A stretch of DNA of 64,000 nucleotides from Shewanella sp. 1CM18E (GTDB taxonomy: Bacteria > Pseudomonadota > Gammaproteobacteria > Enterobacterales > Shewanellaceae), in contig NZ_JALNTW010000005.1 in the NCBI RefSeq assembly GCF_023161665.1, positions 186,001 through 250,000 on the forward strand, in the 5' to 3' direction. The translations under genes were made by a program, and so were the position numbers. Shown piece after piece: positions 17,573 to 26,935 of the stretch (positions within the stretch are counted from its first letter, which is position 1; every line of letters begins with the position of its first letter). The notes beneath the pieces are model-generated. The model saw only the letters and a program-made list of their open reading frames with translations, had not been told where the DNA came from and ran no database searches.

Positions 17573-17883
17573 GGCTAACAGACCTTAAGTGAGGCTTGAA
17601 AAAGGGCGAAACTATATTGATTAAACTGTTCACTCGCAATGATTTTTACCGCAGTCGCGGTTGAGTGTTATTCATGGCAATAATAGCATTTTTCTCGATA
17701 AGTGCGGTAGAGGCTCGCGGTGTGGCAGATATACTTGCTAAATACCACTTTTAGACGGGCCTTTTGCGAATAGGGTTTTAAACATTAGCTACTGTTCTGA
17801 CTTAATTATTTAATGATTCATCCTTGAATACTAACCTTTGTCGACTAGCCTTAAATACAAATCGTATTTAACAAGGACAGTCG
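17573..17883. other. divergent spacer between mgtE and the DUF4345/sulfatase pair
   Basis: This is an AT-rich stretch with no ORF of coding character and no clear hairpin. It must hold promoters for both mgtE (minus) and the DUF4345 gene (plus), the latter with an AAGGA ribosome binding site at about 17873. I see no convincing riboswitch-like (M-box) structure in front of mgtE. Confidence 0.4.
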
Positions 17884-18270
17884 ATGCGGATCCAACAACA
17901 ATTTTTGCTTGTTGCTGCAGTGGGTTTAACGCCAATTGCCTTAGGTTATGGCTTGCAACCAAGCACTTCACTTGCCTTTCTTTTTGATATTGATGCTAGC
18001 TCAATAAACAGTAGCCATATTTTTAGAGCGGTAATGGGCTTATATCTCGCTTTGGTACTTTTTTGGGGCCTTGGGGCATTCATTAGAAAGTATCAATTAC
18101 CTGCCCTGTATAGTTTGACTGTATTTATGTTTGGATTGGCGTTTGGACGAGCATTAAGTCTTATTGTTGACGGTTGGCCGCATTGGTTATTAGTCGTTTA
18201 TTTACTACTAGAGGTTGGTTTTGGCCTTGTCGGTATTGCGATGATAAGAAAAACTGAAAAAGAGGGATAA
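17884..18270 (+). CDS. DUF4345 family small membrane protein
   Basis: The 128-residue product has four hydrophobic helices (about 8-26, 44-64, 72-92 and 98-118). The pattern RAVMGLYLALVLFWGLGAF in helix 2 and FGRALSLIVDGWPHW in helix 3 is typical of DUF4345 proteins. Function is unknown. It has a good AAGGA ribosome binding site, and its stop codon is only 4 bp before the arylsulfatase start, so the two genes are almost certainly cotranscribed. A role beside the sulfatase is suggested by position only. Confidence 0.75.
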   Translation: MRIQQQFLLVAAVGLTPIALGYGLQPSTSLAFLFDIDASSINSSHIFRAVMGLYLALVLFWGLGAFIRKYQLPALYSLTVFMFGLAFGRALSLIVDGWPHWLLVVYLLLEVGFGLVGIAMIRKTEKEG

Positions 18271-18274
18271 AGAG

Positions 18275-19777
18275 ATGAAACGGATTTTGTATATATTAGT
18301 TATTTGCCTATACGGATTTATATCTACCGCAGCTTTTGCCGCTGAGAATAAGCCAAATATTTTTGTGATTTTTACAGATGATATTGGTATTTCAAATTTG
18401 AGTGCTTATCACAGAGGGGTGATGAGCAGCCAAACTCCAAATATTGATAGCATTGCCGAAAAAGGTATGTTGCTCACTGATTACTATGCGCAACCCTCTT
18501 GCACTGCGGGACGCTCAGCATTTTTAACCGGACAGTTTCCAGTAAGAACCGGTATGCACTCTGTTGGCTTGCCAGGTGGGCCTGTAGGTTTAAATGCTAA
18601 TACGCCAACATTACCTGAACTGCTGAAAGAACAGGGTTACGTTACTGGGCAGTTTGGTAAGAATCACTTAGGTGATAGGGATGCTTTTTTACCTACCATG
18701 CATGGCTTCGATGAGTATTGGGGTTGGCTCTATCATCTTAATGCGATGGAATATACCGAAGATCCTGATTGGCCAAAAGATGGAGCATTTAAGCAATTTG
18801 CGCCGCGCAATGTGATTCATGCTAAAGCAGATGGCAAAGGTGGCCAAACCATTACTGATGACGGCCCATTGCATATAGAACGAATGCGTACACTTGATGA
18901 TGAAGTGAATAAGCACGCGATTAATTTTATTGAAAAAGCAGTGAAAGAGGATAAACCATTCTTTACTTGGTATTGCCCATCACGCGGCCACGTGTGGACT
19001 CACTTATCGCCTAAGTATGAAAAGATGTTAGGTCAAAATGGTTGGGGTTTACAAGAAGTGGTGATGAAAGATCTTGATGACCATGTTGGTGAGATGCTTG
19101 CTAAGCTCGAGGAGCTAGGCATTGCTGACAATACCATCATTATTTTTACCGCGGATAATGGTCCTGAAATCATGACTTGGCCTGATGGTGGTATGACGCC
19201 TTACCACGGTGAAAAAGGTACAACTTGGGAAGGTGGCGTTCGTGCTCCATTTTTGATCCAGTGGCCCGCTAAGATCCCTGCTGGAGTCGTTAATAATGGC
19301 ATGTTTGATGGCATGGATTTATTGCCTACGCTGGTAAATGCTGCTGGTGGCCCTAATGATTTGAAGCAACAAATGCTCAAGGGTTACAAAGGATTTAAGG
19401 CGCACCTTGATGGCTATAATCAAATGTCACTACTGACAGAGAATGGCGCTTCAAGCCGTAAAGAGATTTTTTACTACGAGCGAGATAAGTTGCAAGCAGT
19501 GAGGGTCGGTGATTGGAAAGCGCATTTTGTAATACAAAATCAAGGCTGGAGTGGCCCTAAAGAAGAGCTAAATGCGCCGTTATTGTTTAATTTACGTCGT
19601 GATCCTTTTGAAAGAGCGGCTGAAGAGTCTGGTATGTATTTAAAATGGATGGGGCAAAAAATGTGGGCCTTTGGTCCTGCACAAGCAGCGGTGGCCCAGC
19701 ATCTTGCAACGTTTAAGCAGTGGCCGGCAGTAACGTCTGAAACTGGCCCTGTTAACAATGGTGGTGTAGGTAACTAA
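18275..19777 (+). CDS. periplasmic arylsulfatase (type I, formylglycine-dependent)
   Basis: The 500-residue product has a signal peptide (about 1-22) and the alkaline-phosphatase-superfamily sulfatase fold. Metal-binding Asp35-Asp36 lie in FVIFTDDIG. The modification site is Cys76 in SCTAGRSAFLTGQFPVRTG, a CXAXR variant of the usual CXPXR; Cys76 should become formylglycine. Downstream, FTADNGPE supplies further metal ligands and GEKGTTWEGGVRAP is a conserved sulfatase segment. It hydrolyses sulfate esters in the periplasm, freeing sulfate or the organic moiety; the substrate is unknown. No formylglycine-generating enzyme or anSME maturase is encoded in this window, so maturation must rely on one elsewhere. 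It is cotranscribed with the DUF4345 gene. Confidence 0.9.
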   Translation: MKRILYILVICLYGFISTAAFAAENKPNIFVIFTDDIGISNLSAYHRGVMSSQTPNIDSIAEKGMLLTDYYAQPSCTAGRSAFLTGQFPVRTGMHSVGLPGGPVGLNANTPTLPELLKEQGYVTGQFGKNHLGDRDAFLPTMHGFDEYWGWLYHLNAMEYTEDPDWPKDGAFKQFAPRNVIHAKADGKGGQTITDDGPLHIERMRTLDDEVNKHAINFIEKAVKEDKPFFTWYCPSRGHVWTHLSPKYEKMLGQNGWGLQEVVMKDLDDHVGEMLAKLEELGIADNTIIIFTADNGPEIMTWPDGGMTPYHGEKGTTWEGGVRAPFLIQWPAKIPAGVVNNGMFDGMDLLPTLVNAAGGPNDLKQQMLKGYKGFKAHLDGYNQMSLLTENGASSRKEIFYYERDKLQAVRVGDWKAHFVIQNQGWSGPKEELNAPLLFNLRRDPFERAAEESGMYLKWMGQKMWAFGPAQAAVAQHLATFKQWPAVTSETGPVNNGGVGN

Positions 19778-19792
19778 CTTAGAAGATAGAAT

Positions 19793-19822
19793 GCCAGCTT
19801 ATTGATGGGCTGGCTTTTTTTT
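19793..19822 (+). terminator. rho-independent terminator of the arylsulfatase transcript
   Basis: The stem GCCAGC (19793-19798) pairs with GCTGGC (19809-19814), followed by eight T residues. It lies 16 bp past the stop codon. Confidence 0.8.
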
Positions 19823-19831
19823 ATTATGTGT

Positions 19832-19859
19832 AAAAAAAGCCTTCATAATAATGAAGGCT
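19832..19859 (-). terminator. rho-independent terminator of the porin gene
   Basis: AGCCTTCAT (19838-19846) pairs with ATGAAGGCT (19851-19859) with a 4-base loop. On the minus strand it is followed by seven T residues. It serves the convergent porin gene. Confidence 0.85.
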
Positions 19860-19935
19860 ATGGGTGACGTGGTTAAATTAACATTTTACGAGTGGCTTGT
19901 AGAATGTAGGTACCACAAAAAGAGTGTGGAGCGAG

Positions 19936-21069
19936 TTAAAAGTAATAAGCAACACTGACATTGAAGCGTTTATCCCAGTCGTCGCCAACTTCCGGCAGAC
20001 CGATATGGTCGTTGTTAGCTGTTGAGAAAGTCATATTCTTACCCATAATGAAATCAATTTGGGTGTATGTTGGACCTGCACTGATAGCTGCACCTAAAAC
20101 GTTTTGCATACTATTATCGTAGCTGTCGTCATCCACATCTGGGGTCATTAAACCAAAGTCGTTGTAGAATTTTATACTTCCCCAATCTGTTGGAAGTGTT
20201 TTGGCTATGTTTGCGCTATACACTTGACCTTTAGATGCCACTTCAAATTGCCAGCTAACCACTGATACGCCTATTTTATTACTATCAGCGCTATCGGCCG
20301 CATCGAACTCATATTGCATCGCTTGTAACTGTAGATTCCAACCATTGAAAGTACTATCTAAATGCGCAGCAAAAGCATACCTGTCGCCGTTGTTACCAGT
20401 TTCTGAGTTGTAAATTTGGCCTGCTTCAATAGAGGCACCAAAGGTAGTTGAGCCACCTTGATGCTCCATTTTATAGGTTTGGCGTAAGTTAACTTGATTT
20501 GTCTCTTCGTTATGGTATTCGGTTCCGTTAATTGTGCCGCTGTATAGGTCTGCTGCATAACGTTTGTTTTCTGTAGGGCCATATTCAGCACCTTTATAGA
20601 ATGCCATATCAGTTTGCCAGCCATTGCGCTCGTAAACGGCTTTTATACCGATATCATGATCATCCTCAAAGCCCAGGTAGTATGGCAATCCAAACCAATA
20701 ACTATTTGAAATATATCCTAGGTTGCCAAATGGCACCTTGTTTATACCAAATTGTAACTGCCAGTCTGGATTGAAGTTGTAATAGCCATAACCAAATTTT
20801 ATATAGTTAGTATCAGCAGTAAAACGGTAGTCAGACTTTAACCCCCAGTTTCCGTGCTTTGCATCAAATCGCAAAGACGCCATATCAAAGGTAAAATCTC
20901 CAGCTTTATCTTTTGAGCTTTCGCTATAATCTTTATAAGCATAATTTACACGTACGCCGCCATGGATATTAATACCATCTTCTTCTTGCTCTGCAGCAAG
21001 GATATTAAAAGTGCTGAGAGTGAGTGCACTTGCAACTAATGAAAGGCAGATCTTTCTATTCGTGTTCAT
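19936..21069 (-). CDS. outer-membrane beta-barrel porin
   Basis: The 377-residue product has a signal peptide ending near residue 25 (ILAAEQEEDG). The rest is rich in alternating amphipathic strands and aromatic girdle residues, and it ends in the Phe typical of outer-membrane proteins (FNVSVAYYF). The order INIHGGVRVNYAYKDY, then FDMASLRFDAKHGNWGLKSDYRF and FGINKVPFGNLG resembles phosphate-selective-porin-like (OprO/P-related) barrels, but substrate specificity cannot be read from sequence. It lies on the same strand as the MFS transporter gene, 200 bp downstream of it, so the two may form an outer plus inner membrane uptake route, possibly for products of the nearby sulfatase. Confidence 0.8.
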   Translation of the reverse strand: MNTNRKICLSLVASALTLSTFNILAAEQEEDGINIHGGVRVNYAYKDYSESSKDKAGDFTFDMASLRFDAKHGNWGLKSDYRFTADTNYIKFGYGYYNFNPDWQLQFGINKVPFGNLGYISNSYWFGLPYYLGFEDDHDIGIKAVYERNGWQTDMAFYKGAEYGPTENKRYAADLYSGTINGTEYHNEETNQVNLRQTYKMEHQGGSTTFGASIEAGQIYNSETGNNGDRYAFAAHLDSTFNGWNLQLQAMQYEFDAADSADSNKIGVSVVSWQFEVASKGQVYSANIAKTLPTDWGSIKFYNDFGLMTPDVDDDSYDNSMQNVLGAAISAGPTYTQIDFIMGKNMTFSTANNDHIGLPEVGDDWDKRFNVSVAYYF

Positions 21070-21271
21070 GATTGTGTTATCCCAGTGTTTTATATAAGTA
21101 AGAGAATCATTTGTGTTTGTTTTAAATTTATTTTTATGGGTATATAACTGGTTTGTTCAAATATTAACTCCTTAAGTTTTAAATATGATTTTTTAGATGC
21201 AAATTAATAAATAATTGGAGTTAGATTAGGAGTATTTCCCGCGGCTGGCTGTAAATACCCCTTAATCTTTA

Positions 21272-22612
21272 TTAGTTGTTCGTTGCTATACCTTTACTTT
21301 TAAATGCAGTAGAGCTAGTAGTCTCTAAAGTTAAGCCTTTAGTTTCTGGAGCCATAAATACAGAGATAACTAAACCAAATAATGAAATCGCAGCACCGAC
21401 TAATAATGTTGGGGAAATACCATAGTTAGCCATGAAAATGGGTAATGCATAGGTTGAAATAATGGTGCCAATTCGACTAAATGACATTACAGCACCTACG
21501 GCTGATGCGCGGATCTCAGTAGGGAATAATTCATTGGGATATAACCATTGCAATATTCCCGGGCCGCCAGAAAAGAAGGCATATGTCGCAAAAGCGCCAA
21601 TAATTAACCAAATACTAGGATCTGGAACTATCCCTAAGAGCGCTAGAGAAGCTGTCATTATGCCAAAACTACCAATTAATAATGGTCTGCGGCCAATAGA
21701 GTTGAGCCAATACATGGCTGGAATACAGCCTGCCATGAAGAAGAGGCTAATTACGATATTACCTAGGGCTGCATCCTTACCATCAGTGAAACCGAGTAGC
21801 TCAATAATTTGTGGGCCAAAGGTATAGATGGCAAACATAGGAATAACTTGGCAGGTCCAAATAAAGCCAATGAATAGAATTCTTTTTAAATAAACTGGCT
21901 CGAAAAGTTTACTGTATTTAGTTTGCTCTGCAGATTCATGTGCTATATCAACATTGGGACCAAAGTACTTTTCCATTGTCTCTTTGCATTCTTTAATTCG
22001 GCCTTTTTTGAGCAGCCACCTTGGAGACTCTGGAAGATGAAATCTGCCAAGAAGTATTATTAGACAAGGAATTAATGCGCTGCCAAACATCCAGCGCCAG
22101 CCATCTTCTACATCATATAATAAGTAGCCAACCATATTTGCTGCTGTAGCTCCTACGTACCACATTGCAGCAATAAAGCCCATTGTATAAGCTCGTTTTT
22201 TAGTAGGTGAGAATTCGGCAACCATTGACGTTGCAATAGGGTAGTCAGCACCAATAACAATACCTATCAAAAAGCGCATAACTACAAGTTCAATTGGTGA
22301 GGAGATGAACATGGTTGCAAAAGAGAGTACTGCGATAGCAATAATATCAATCATGAACATCAATTTTCGGCCAAATATATCTGCTACATAACCAAATAGT
22401 GCTGTGCCGATAAAGAGTCCGGCTAAGGTCGCGGCTCCAACTAATCCGATCCATTGTGCATCTAACTCTAGGGCAGGTGTTAATTGCTGAAGTGCTAGAC
22501 CAATTATTACTAATACATACCCATCTAAAAAAGGCCCGCCACTACCCCAAAGCATTATTTTTTTGTGTAATGGAGTAAACTCCATATCATCGAAGTTGGT
22601 TCTTGGTTTCAT
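21272..22612 (-). CDS. MFS transporter, metabolite:H+ symporter / sugar porter type
   Basis: The 446-residue product has twelve predicted membrane segments and major facilitator signatures: GYVADIFGRK between helices 2 and 3, RFLIGIVIGADYPIATS in helix 4, PESPRWLLKKGR after helix 6, and a C-terminal PETKGLTLE. These place it in the sugar-porter/aromatic-acid-type branch of proton-coupled importers. The frame reaches a TTG at 22627, but ATG 22612 with a GGTGG ribosome binding site is the better start. It lies between the porin and fixX, all on the minus strand, with a hairpin after fixX, so it is probably separate from the fix operon. A link to carnitine-related compounds is possible but not shown. 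Confidence 0.82.
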   Translation of the reverse strand: MKPRTNFDDMEFTPLHKKIMLWGSGGPFLDGYVLVIIGLALQQLTPALELDAQWIGLVGAATLAGLFIGTALFGYVADIFGRKLMFMIDIIAIAVLSFATMFISSPIELVVMRFLIGIVIGADYPIATSMVAEFSPTKKRAYTMGFIAAMWYVGATAANMVGYLLYDVEDGWRWMFGSALIPCLIILLGRFHLPESPRWLLKKGRIKECKETMEKYFGPNVDIAHESAEQTKYSKLFEPVYLKRILFIGFIWTCQVIPMFAIYTFGPQIIELLGFTDGKDAALGNIVISLFFMAGCIPAMYWLNSIGRRPLLIGSFGIMTASLALLGIVPDPSIWLIIGAFATYAFFSGGPGILQWLYPNELFPTEIRASAVGAVMSFSRIGTIISTYALPIFMANYGISPTLLVGAAISLFGLVISVFMAPETKGLTLETTSSTAFKSKGIATNN

Positions 22613-22823
22613 GCTAATTACCACCAAATATAATTTTAAGATTTATGTTTTATTTATTATCTGGAGGTGTCAGCTCCATTTTGTACGTTTTATAAACTTA
22701 AATTGAATAGTACTCGGTAAAATTATTAAAACGGTGACTTGAATGGTGTTTTTTTATATTTTTTAATAAAGGTTTTGCATTTGTGATGTAGCAACAAATA
22801 TATTATTTAAAAATACGGCTAAA

Positions 22824-22847
22824 GGGTCGGAATATATATTCCAACCC
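22824..22847 (-). terminator. probable terminator downstream of fixX
   Basis: A perfect inner palindrome GGAATATATATTCC (22829-22842) is extended by GGGT/ACCC across one mismatch. It lies 35 bp past the fixX stop codon. The downstream T-run on the minus strand is short and interrupted, so termination strength is uncertain. Confidence 0.5.
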
Positions 22848-22881
22848 TAAATTACATTTAAATTAATTGAGTTGTATGGTG

Positions 22882-23169
22882 TTATCCGTATCTATATTCG
22901 ATACCAAATGTTCCTCTTGGGTATTCCCATTTTTCTAAAATGGTTTCACCACAAAGGAACTTACAGGTTCCACACTCTAAACAGCCAGCAGAGTCAAATC
23001 GAATACTTCCGTCATCTTCTAATTTATAGAGCCCTGCAGGACATGCATTAACCAGTTTTCGATATTCATTTAAATCTGGATTATCTTTTAAAATAATATG
23101 TGAATGGCCTTCATCGACATGGAACTTATTGGCACCAAGTTTGACGTCTACATTAACTAGTTTATTCAT
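22882..23169 (-). CDS. fixX: ferredoxin-like protein FixX of the carnitine-linked electron transfer chain
   Basis: The 95-residue product closely resembles E. coli FixX over its length: an N-terminal VNVDVKLGANKFHVDEGHSH, ACPAGLYK, a CLECGTCKFLC cluster and the C-terminal WEYPRGTFGIEYRYG. The cysteines fit one [4Fe-4S] cluster. It is thought to work with FixABC to deliver electrons to CaiA for crotonobetainyl-CoA reduction during anaerobic carnitine use. Its start overlaps the fixC stop codon by 4 bases (ATGA), implying coupled translation. It is the last gene of fixABCX. Confidence 0.95.
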   Translation of the reverse strand: MNKLVNVDVKLGANKFHVDEGHSHIILKDNPDLNEYRKLVNACPAGLYKLEDDGSIRFDSAGCLECGTCKFLCGETILEKWEYPRGTFGIEYRYG

Positions 23170-24455
23170 ATCGAAGTCACTCCTTTAAATCCATCTTTAA
23201 TTAGATTCATGTAGCCGACTTCTTTACAGTGCTTCATGAGCGTTTTTCTAATAGGCTGAGATGGACTACCATCCACAGTGAACATACTTTGCATGATGTC
23301 AGCAACCATCTTAGGGTATTGATTAAAAATGCGTGGGTTCTCCATGAACTTAGGTAACTCTTTGTATAAATTGAGATCTTTCATGATGAAACTATCTTCT
23401 AATAATGTTTGATAAGAAGATAAACCTTGGGCACTGAAATCATTTTTCTCGCGCGCAGCTAGTACTGCTTTTGCTGCGGCTTCACCCGAGGCGATAGCCA
23501 GATCCATGCCGCGGACTGTGTAGCCGATATTTAAACAAAAGCCTGCAGCATCACCGGTAATTAATACGCCATCATCAACCAGTTTTGGCACCATATGAAT
23601 ACCAGCCTCTGGTACAACATGACCTGAGTATTCGATCAATTTACCGCCTTCTATAAGAGGTTTAATCATGGCGTGGTTTTTAAAGTCTTCCAACATTTGC
23701 GGTACAGTTTTATTTGAACTGCCAATACCATGTAAACCACAGACAATGCCTAATGAAACTGAGCTTTTATTGGTATAAATGAAGCCTCCTCCCATTAAGC
23801 CGTTGGCGGGAGAGCCTGCAAATAACCAAGCACAACCTTCATCGTCATTAAGGTTAAAACGATCTCGAATAACTTGTTCTGGTAGTTCGATTAACTCTTT
23901 TGCTCCAACTGCCATAGCATCAGATTTAATACGTTTCACCATTCCTAGTTGTTCTCCGAGAACTGGATTAACGCCTTCTGCTAGAATCACTGATTTGGCT
24001 GTTAGCTCATCACCATCAGCTTTCACGCCGATGACTTTACCGTCTTGGACTAAGATTTCATCAACCCGAATACCACTGATAAATTGAGCGCCAACTTCTT
24101 CAGCCTTGCCCATTAACCACTGATCAAAGTCGCCTCTTAATAGGGTATAAGATTCTTCAATTGCAGCTTGTTCTCGACCGTTGTGGTAGTCGAGAGTGAC
24201 GCCTGTATCGTCGGTTAGAAAGGTCACTTTTTCTTTAGTTACCTTTCTTTCTATTGGCGCTTCTTTAGCAAAACCAGGGATGATTCTTTCTAAACTGTGG
24301 CTGTATAAACGGCCTCCAGTCATATTCTTGCTACCAGCATAGTTGCCGCGTTCAATAACTAGAACGTCTGCGCCTTCTTTCGCAAGAACATAGGCAGCAA
24401 CACTGCCTGCAAGCCCGGCTCCTACGATGATAGCGTCAAATGATTCTTCTGACAT
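23166..24455 (-). CDS. fixC: FAD-dependent oxidoreductase FixC (ETF:quinone oxidoreductase family)
   Basis: The 429-residue product, close to the 428 of E. coli FixC, starts with an FAD-binding Rossmann motif (DAIIVGAGLAGSVAAYVLAKEG) and contains GVLITGDAAGFCLNIGYTVRGMD, typical of the geranylgeranyl-reductase/ETF-QO family. In the fix system it links the FixAB flavoprotein and FixX. The frame extends to a GTG at 24464, but ATG 24455, with GAGAG spaced eight bases upstream, is the better start. fixB lies 88 bp upstream on the same strand. Confidence 0.95.
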   Translation of the reverse strand: MSEESFDAIIVGAGLAGSVAAYVLAKEGADVLVIERGNYAGSKNMTGGRLYSHSLERIIPGFAKEAPIERKVTKEKVTFLTDDTGVTLDYHNGREQAAIEESYTLLRGDFDQWLMGKAEEVGAQFISGIRVDEILVQDGKVIGVKADGDELTAKSVILAEGVNPVLGEQLGMVKRIKSDAMAVGAKELIELPEQVIRDRFNLNDDEGCAWLFAGSPANGLMGGGFIYTNKSSVSLGIVCGLHGIGSSNKTVPQMLEDFKNHAMIKPLIEGGKLIEYSGHVVPEAGIHMVPKLVDDGVLITGDAAGFCLNIGYTVRGMDLAIASGEAAAKAVLAAREKNDFSAQGLSSYQTLLEDSFIMKDLNLYKELPKFMENPRIFNQYPKMVADIMQSMFTVDGSPSQPIRKTLMKHCKEVGYMNLIKDGFKGVTSI

Positions 24456-24543
24456 ACTCGTCACTCTCTACATATATTTGGCTAGTCGCCCCTCTCATAG
24501 TGAAGAGTGAGGCGATTGAAATAACGATATAAACTGTTTTCAG

Positions 24544-25488
24544 TTAAGCTTTTAAAGCGCTAATAAGTGCTGGCATGACTTTATTGATATCACCAACAAT
24601 ACCGTAATCCGCATATTGGAAAATGGGCGCATTCTTATCTTTGTTAACAGCCAAAATTGTCTGAGAACCTAGAGCACCAACCATATGTTGGATTTGGCCA
24701 GAAATACCCAATGCTAGATAAATTTCTGGTTTTAGCATTACGCCTGATACACCGATGTAGCGCTCACGCTCCATCCATTTTTCAGTTTCAGCTATAGGAC
24801 GAGAACAACCTAGCTCTGCGCCCATTAGTGCTGCTAATTCATTGGCGACTTGTAGGTTTTCCTGACTACCAATACCACTACCTACACCGATAACGCGTTT
24901 AGCTTTGCCTAAGTCAACACTTTCACCTTGTTTAACTCGGCGCTCAATACATGTAATGCTTGTTGTTGGTTCAACAAAAGCTACATTAATAGCTTCACCT
25001 GTGCGGCTAGGATCTACCGGCAATGCTTCATACACGCCGCTACTCAACGTTATAATTGCTACTTGGCTGTTGATTTTTTCTTCAGCTATCGCTAAACCAC
25101 CGTAGGCCATATGCTTAGCGTATACACCGTTTTCAACGTTGATTTCGGTAACATCGTTTACAACACCAGCTTGTAATTGCACGCCTAATTTACCGGCGAG
25201 GGCTTTGCCACGTTTAGTTGGTGCAAGTAGCACTAAGCTATTTTCGCTATTTGCTGCAATAACTTGTGCAATCGTATGGCTATAGTCTTCAGTAATTTTT
25301 TGACTATCTTTTTCACCTAAGTAATAAACGTGGGTTGCGCCTAATGTGTAAGCAGCTGTAATTTCAGATTCTGCGCCAATAATAAATGCAGATACTTTTT
25401 CACCTAGTGCAGCACCTGCTGCGATCATTTCAGGTAAACGGGAAGCGATATCGCTAAATACCCAAATATTAGATAGTTTGCTCATCAT
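24544..25488 (-). CDS. fixB: electron transfer flavoprotein alpha-subunit FixB
   Basis: The 314-residue product (E. coli FixB is 313) has the ETF-alpha C-terminal FAD-binding region, with VIGVGSGIGSQENLQVANELAALMGAELGCSRPI and then YIGVSGVMLKPEIYLALGISGQIQH. Together with FixA it forms a flavoprotein that passes electrons within the anaerobic carnitine pathway, most likely to CaiA. fixA ends 10 bp upstream, so the two subunits are coexpressed. Confidence 0.95.
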   Translation of the reverse strand: MMSKLSNIWVFSDIASRLPEMIAAGAALGEKVSAFIIGAESEITAAYTLGATHVYYLGEKDSQKITEDYSHTIAQVIAANSENSLVLLAPTKRGKALAGKLGVQLQAGVVNDVTEINVENGVYAKHMAYGGLAIAEEKINSQVAIITLSSGVYEALPVDPSRTGEAINVAFVEPTTSITCIERRVKQGESVDLGKAKRVIGVGSGIGSQENLQVANELAALMGAELGCSRPIAETEKWMERERYIGVSGVMLKPEIYLALGISGQIQHMVGALGSQTILAVNKDKNAPIFQYADYGIVGDINKVMPALISALKA

Positions 25489-25498
25489 TTATCCTTAA

Positions 25499-26272
25499 TT
25501 AGTTAAGTGCTTTACGTAAGTGTTCTGCGAATTCGGCAAGCTGCTGCTCATCGTCACCTTCGATCACTATATTTTGGCGAGCCTTTTGTTTTGGCGCGAT
25601 AACAGAGACGAGTTCAACTAAAGCTGGAAACTCTGTTAGTTCAAGATCTGTCGTGCTTAGGCTTGTTACTGGCTTTTTAGCTGCCGCTAGAATCGTTTTC
25701 ATCGATGGGATAGTTGGTTCATTAATATCTGCAGATACAGAAATTACCGCTGGTAGTGAAATTTCTAATACTTCTACTTCATCATCTAATGAGCGCTCAA
25801 CTGTAATCTTGCCCGGCTCTGCCGCGATAATCTTACTAACAGCATTAATATTGGCGATGCCTAGTAGCTCACCTAACTGTAAGCCAACTTGTTGAGCGTA
25901 TAAATCGCCAGAACCATCACCACAGATTATTAAATCAAAACCACTTTTTTGTGCTGCAGCCATCAATACACGTGCTGTCTGATGTGGTAGCAGGTGTTCA
26001 AATTTCTCGTCTACCACAACTGTTAAGTCATCTGGGCCACGGGAAAGAATATCCTTTCGTGATTTAGGGTTTTCTAACGCCTTACCACCAATACTCATCG
26101 CAGTGATACTACAGTCACCTAAAAGGCTTTTGAGTTGGACGCCAGCTTCTACTGCACAGAGATCGAATGGATTAATTTTAGGTGAGGCCTTATTGGTATC
26201 TAAGCTACCATCAGATGCGATTGAGATATCTTGCTCTTCAGGTACTAACTTATAACACGTAATAATTTTCAT
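25499..26272 (-). CDS. fixA: electron transfer flavoprotein beta-subunit FixA
   Basis: The 257-residue product (E. coli FixA is 256) has the ETF-beta fold with [16 protein letters not shown] at the start, [16 protein letters not shown], and [21 protein letters not shown] in the nucleotide-binding region. It pairs with FixB. It is the first gene of fixABCX and faces caiT across a 922-bp spacer, the same divergent arrangement as in E. coli. Expression of the pair is expected to be anaerobic and carnitine-induced, and the spacer shows a CRP-like site and repeated operators. Confidence 0.95.
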   Translation of the reverse strand: MKIITCYKLVPEEQDISIASDGSLDTNKASPKINPFDLCAVEAGVQLKSLLGDCSITAMSIGGKALENPKSRKDILSRGPDDLTVVVDEKFEHLLPHQTARVLMAAAQKSGFDLIICGDGSGDLYAQQVGLQLGELLGIANINAVSKIIAAEPGKITVERSLDDEVEVLEISLPAVISVSADINEPTIPSMKTILAAAKKPVTSLSTTDLELTEFPALVELVSVIAPKQKARQNIVIEGDDEQQLAEFAEHLRKALN

Positions 26273-26331
26273 TATTTCTCCCGTTAAAATACGAAGTATT
26301 TAGAAACCTAATATAAGAATTTGAATGTCAT

Positions 26332-26685
26332 AACTAATTATTAGTTTTGGTATTGTTAAAATGGGTTTTAAATTAATAACGCTTAAAGATATTAAATTTC
26401 TAAAAGAGGTTATTAAACTTTTCTTCTTGTTAACCATTCTAAGTTGAATCAATTATATGGCGATAAATTAGCAAGCTAATGTTATGTTCGTCACACTTAT
26501 AGATGGGGTGAAGTTAGTCTTTCTAACAGCTATATTAGTTTCACTAATATGCTTTTTTAAGTTGTTTTTAGATTTATTAATATCGGTATTAGGTGGGCTA
26601 ATGGTCTTTTTACTGGAGCTAATAATCTCATTAGTAGAGCTTAAATATACCTGTTAAGTAATTCTAATACGCTTATTAGAATTAC
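26332..26685. promoter_or_regulatory. array of seven ATTAG/CTAAT inverted repeats (putative LysR-type operators)
   Basis: The copies are: 26332-26346 (AACTAAT-T-ATTAGTT), 26467-26480 (ATTAGC-AA-GCTAAT), 26513-26527 (GTTAG-N5-CTAAC), 26532-26550 (ATATTAGT-TTC-ACTAATAT), 26588-26602 (ATTAG-N5-CTAAT), 26619-26634 (CTAAT-N6-ATTAG) and 26658-26685 (perfect 12-bp arms around CGCT, core CTAATA/TATTAG). CTAAT is the conserved element reported for E. coli GcvA sites, and a GcvA-like LysR gene ends the carnitine cluster at 36761. The copies between 26467 and 26685 average one per 36 bp, more than chance even for AT-rich DNA. That this regulator binds them is inference. Confidence 0.6.
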
Positions 26686-26935
26686 AGTTTTTAGTGTTTT
26701 TTAGCTTGTTTATAAACTTTTTTGGTTGTTTAAAAGTGCTCTAATTTAGTGTTTTACGTCTAGTTGGTTTTGTCTTTAGTTATTGATATATATCGATTTT
26801 ATCTGGTTTTGTGAGTTTTTTAGTGGTGTGTTTGGGTTCCTGGGGATAATATTTATTAGTTTTTTCATAAATTAAAGTTTATTTTTTACAACTCGATTTT
26901 TGCCAGTTTTAAGCCGTTGAGTTTCTATTTCAAAT

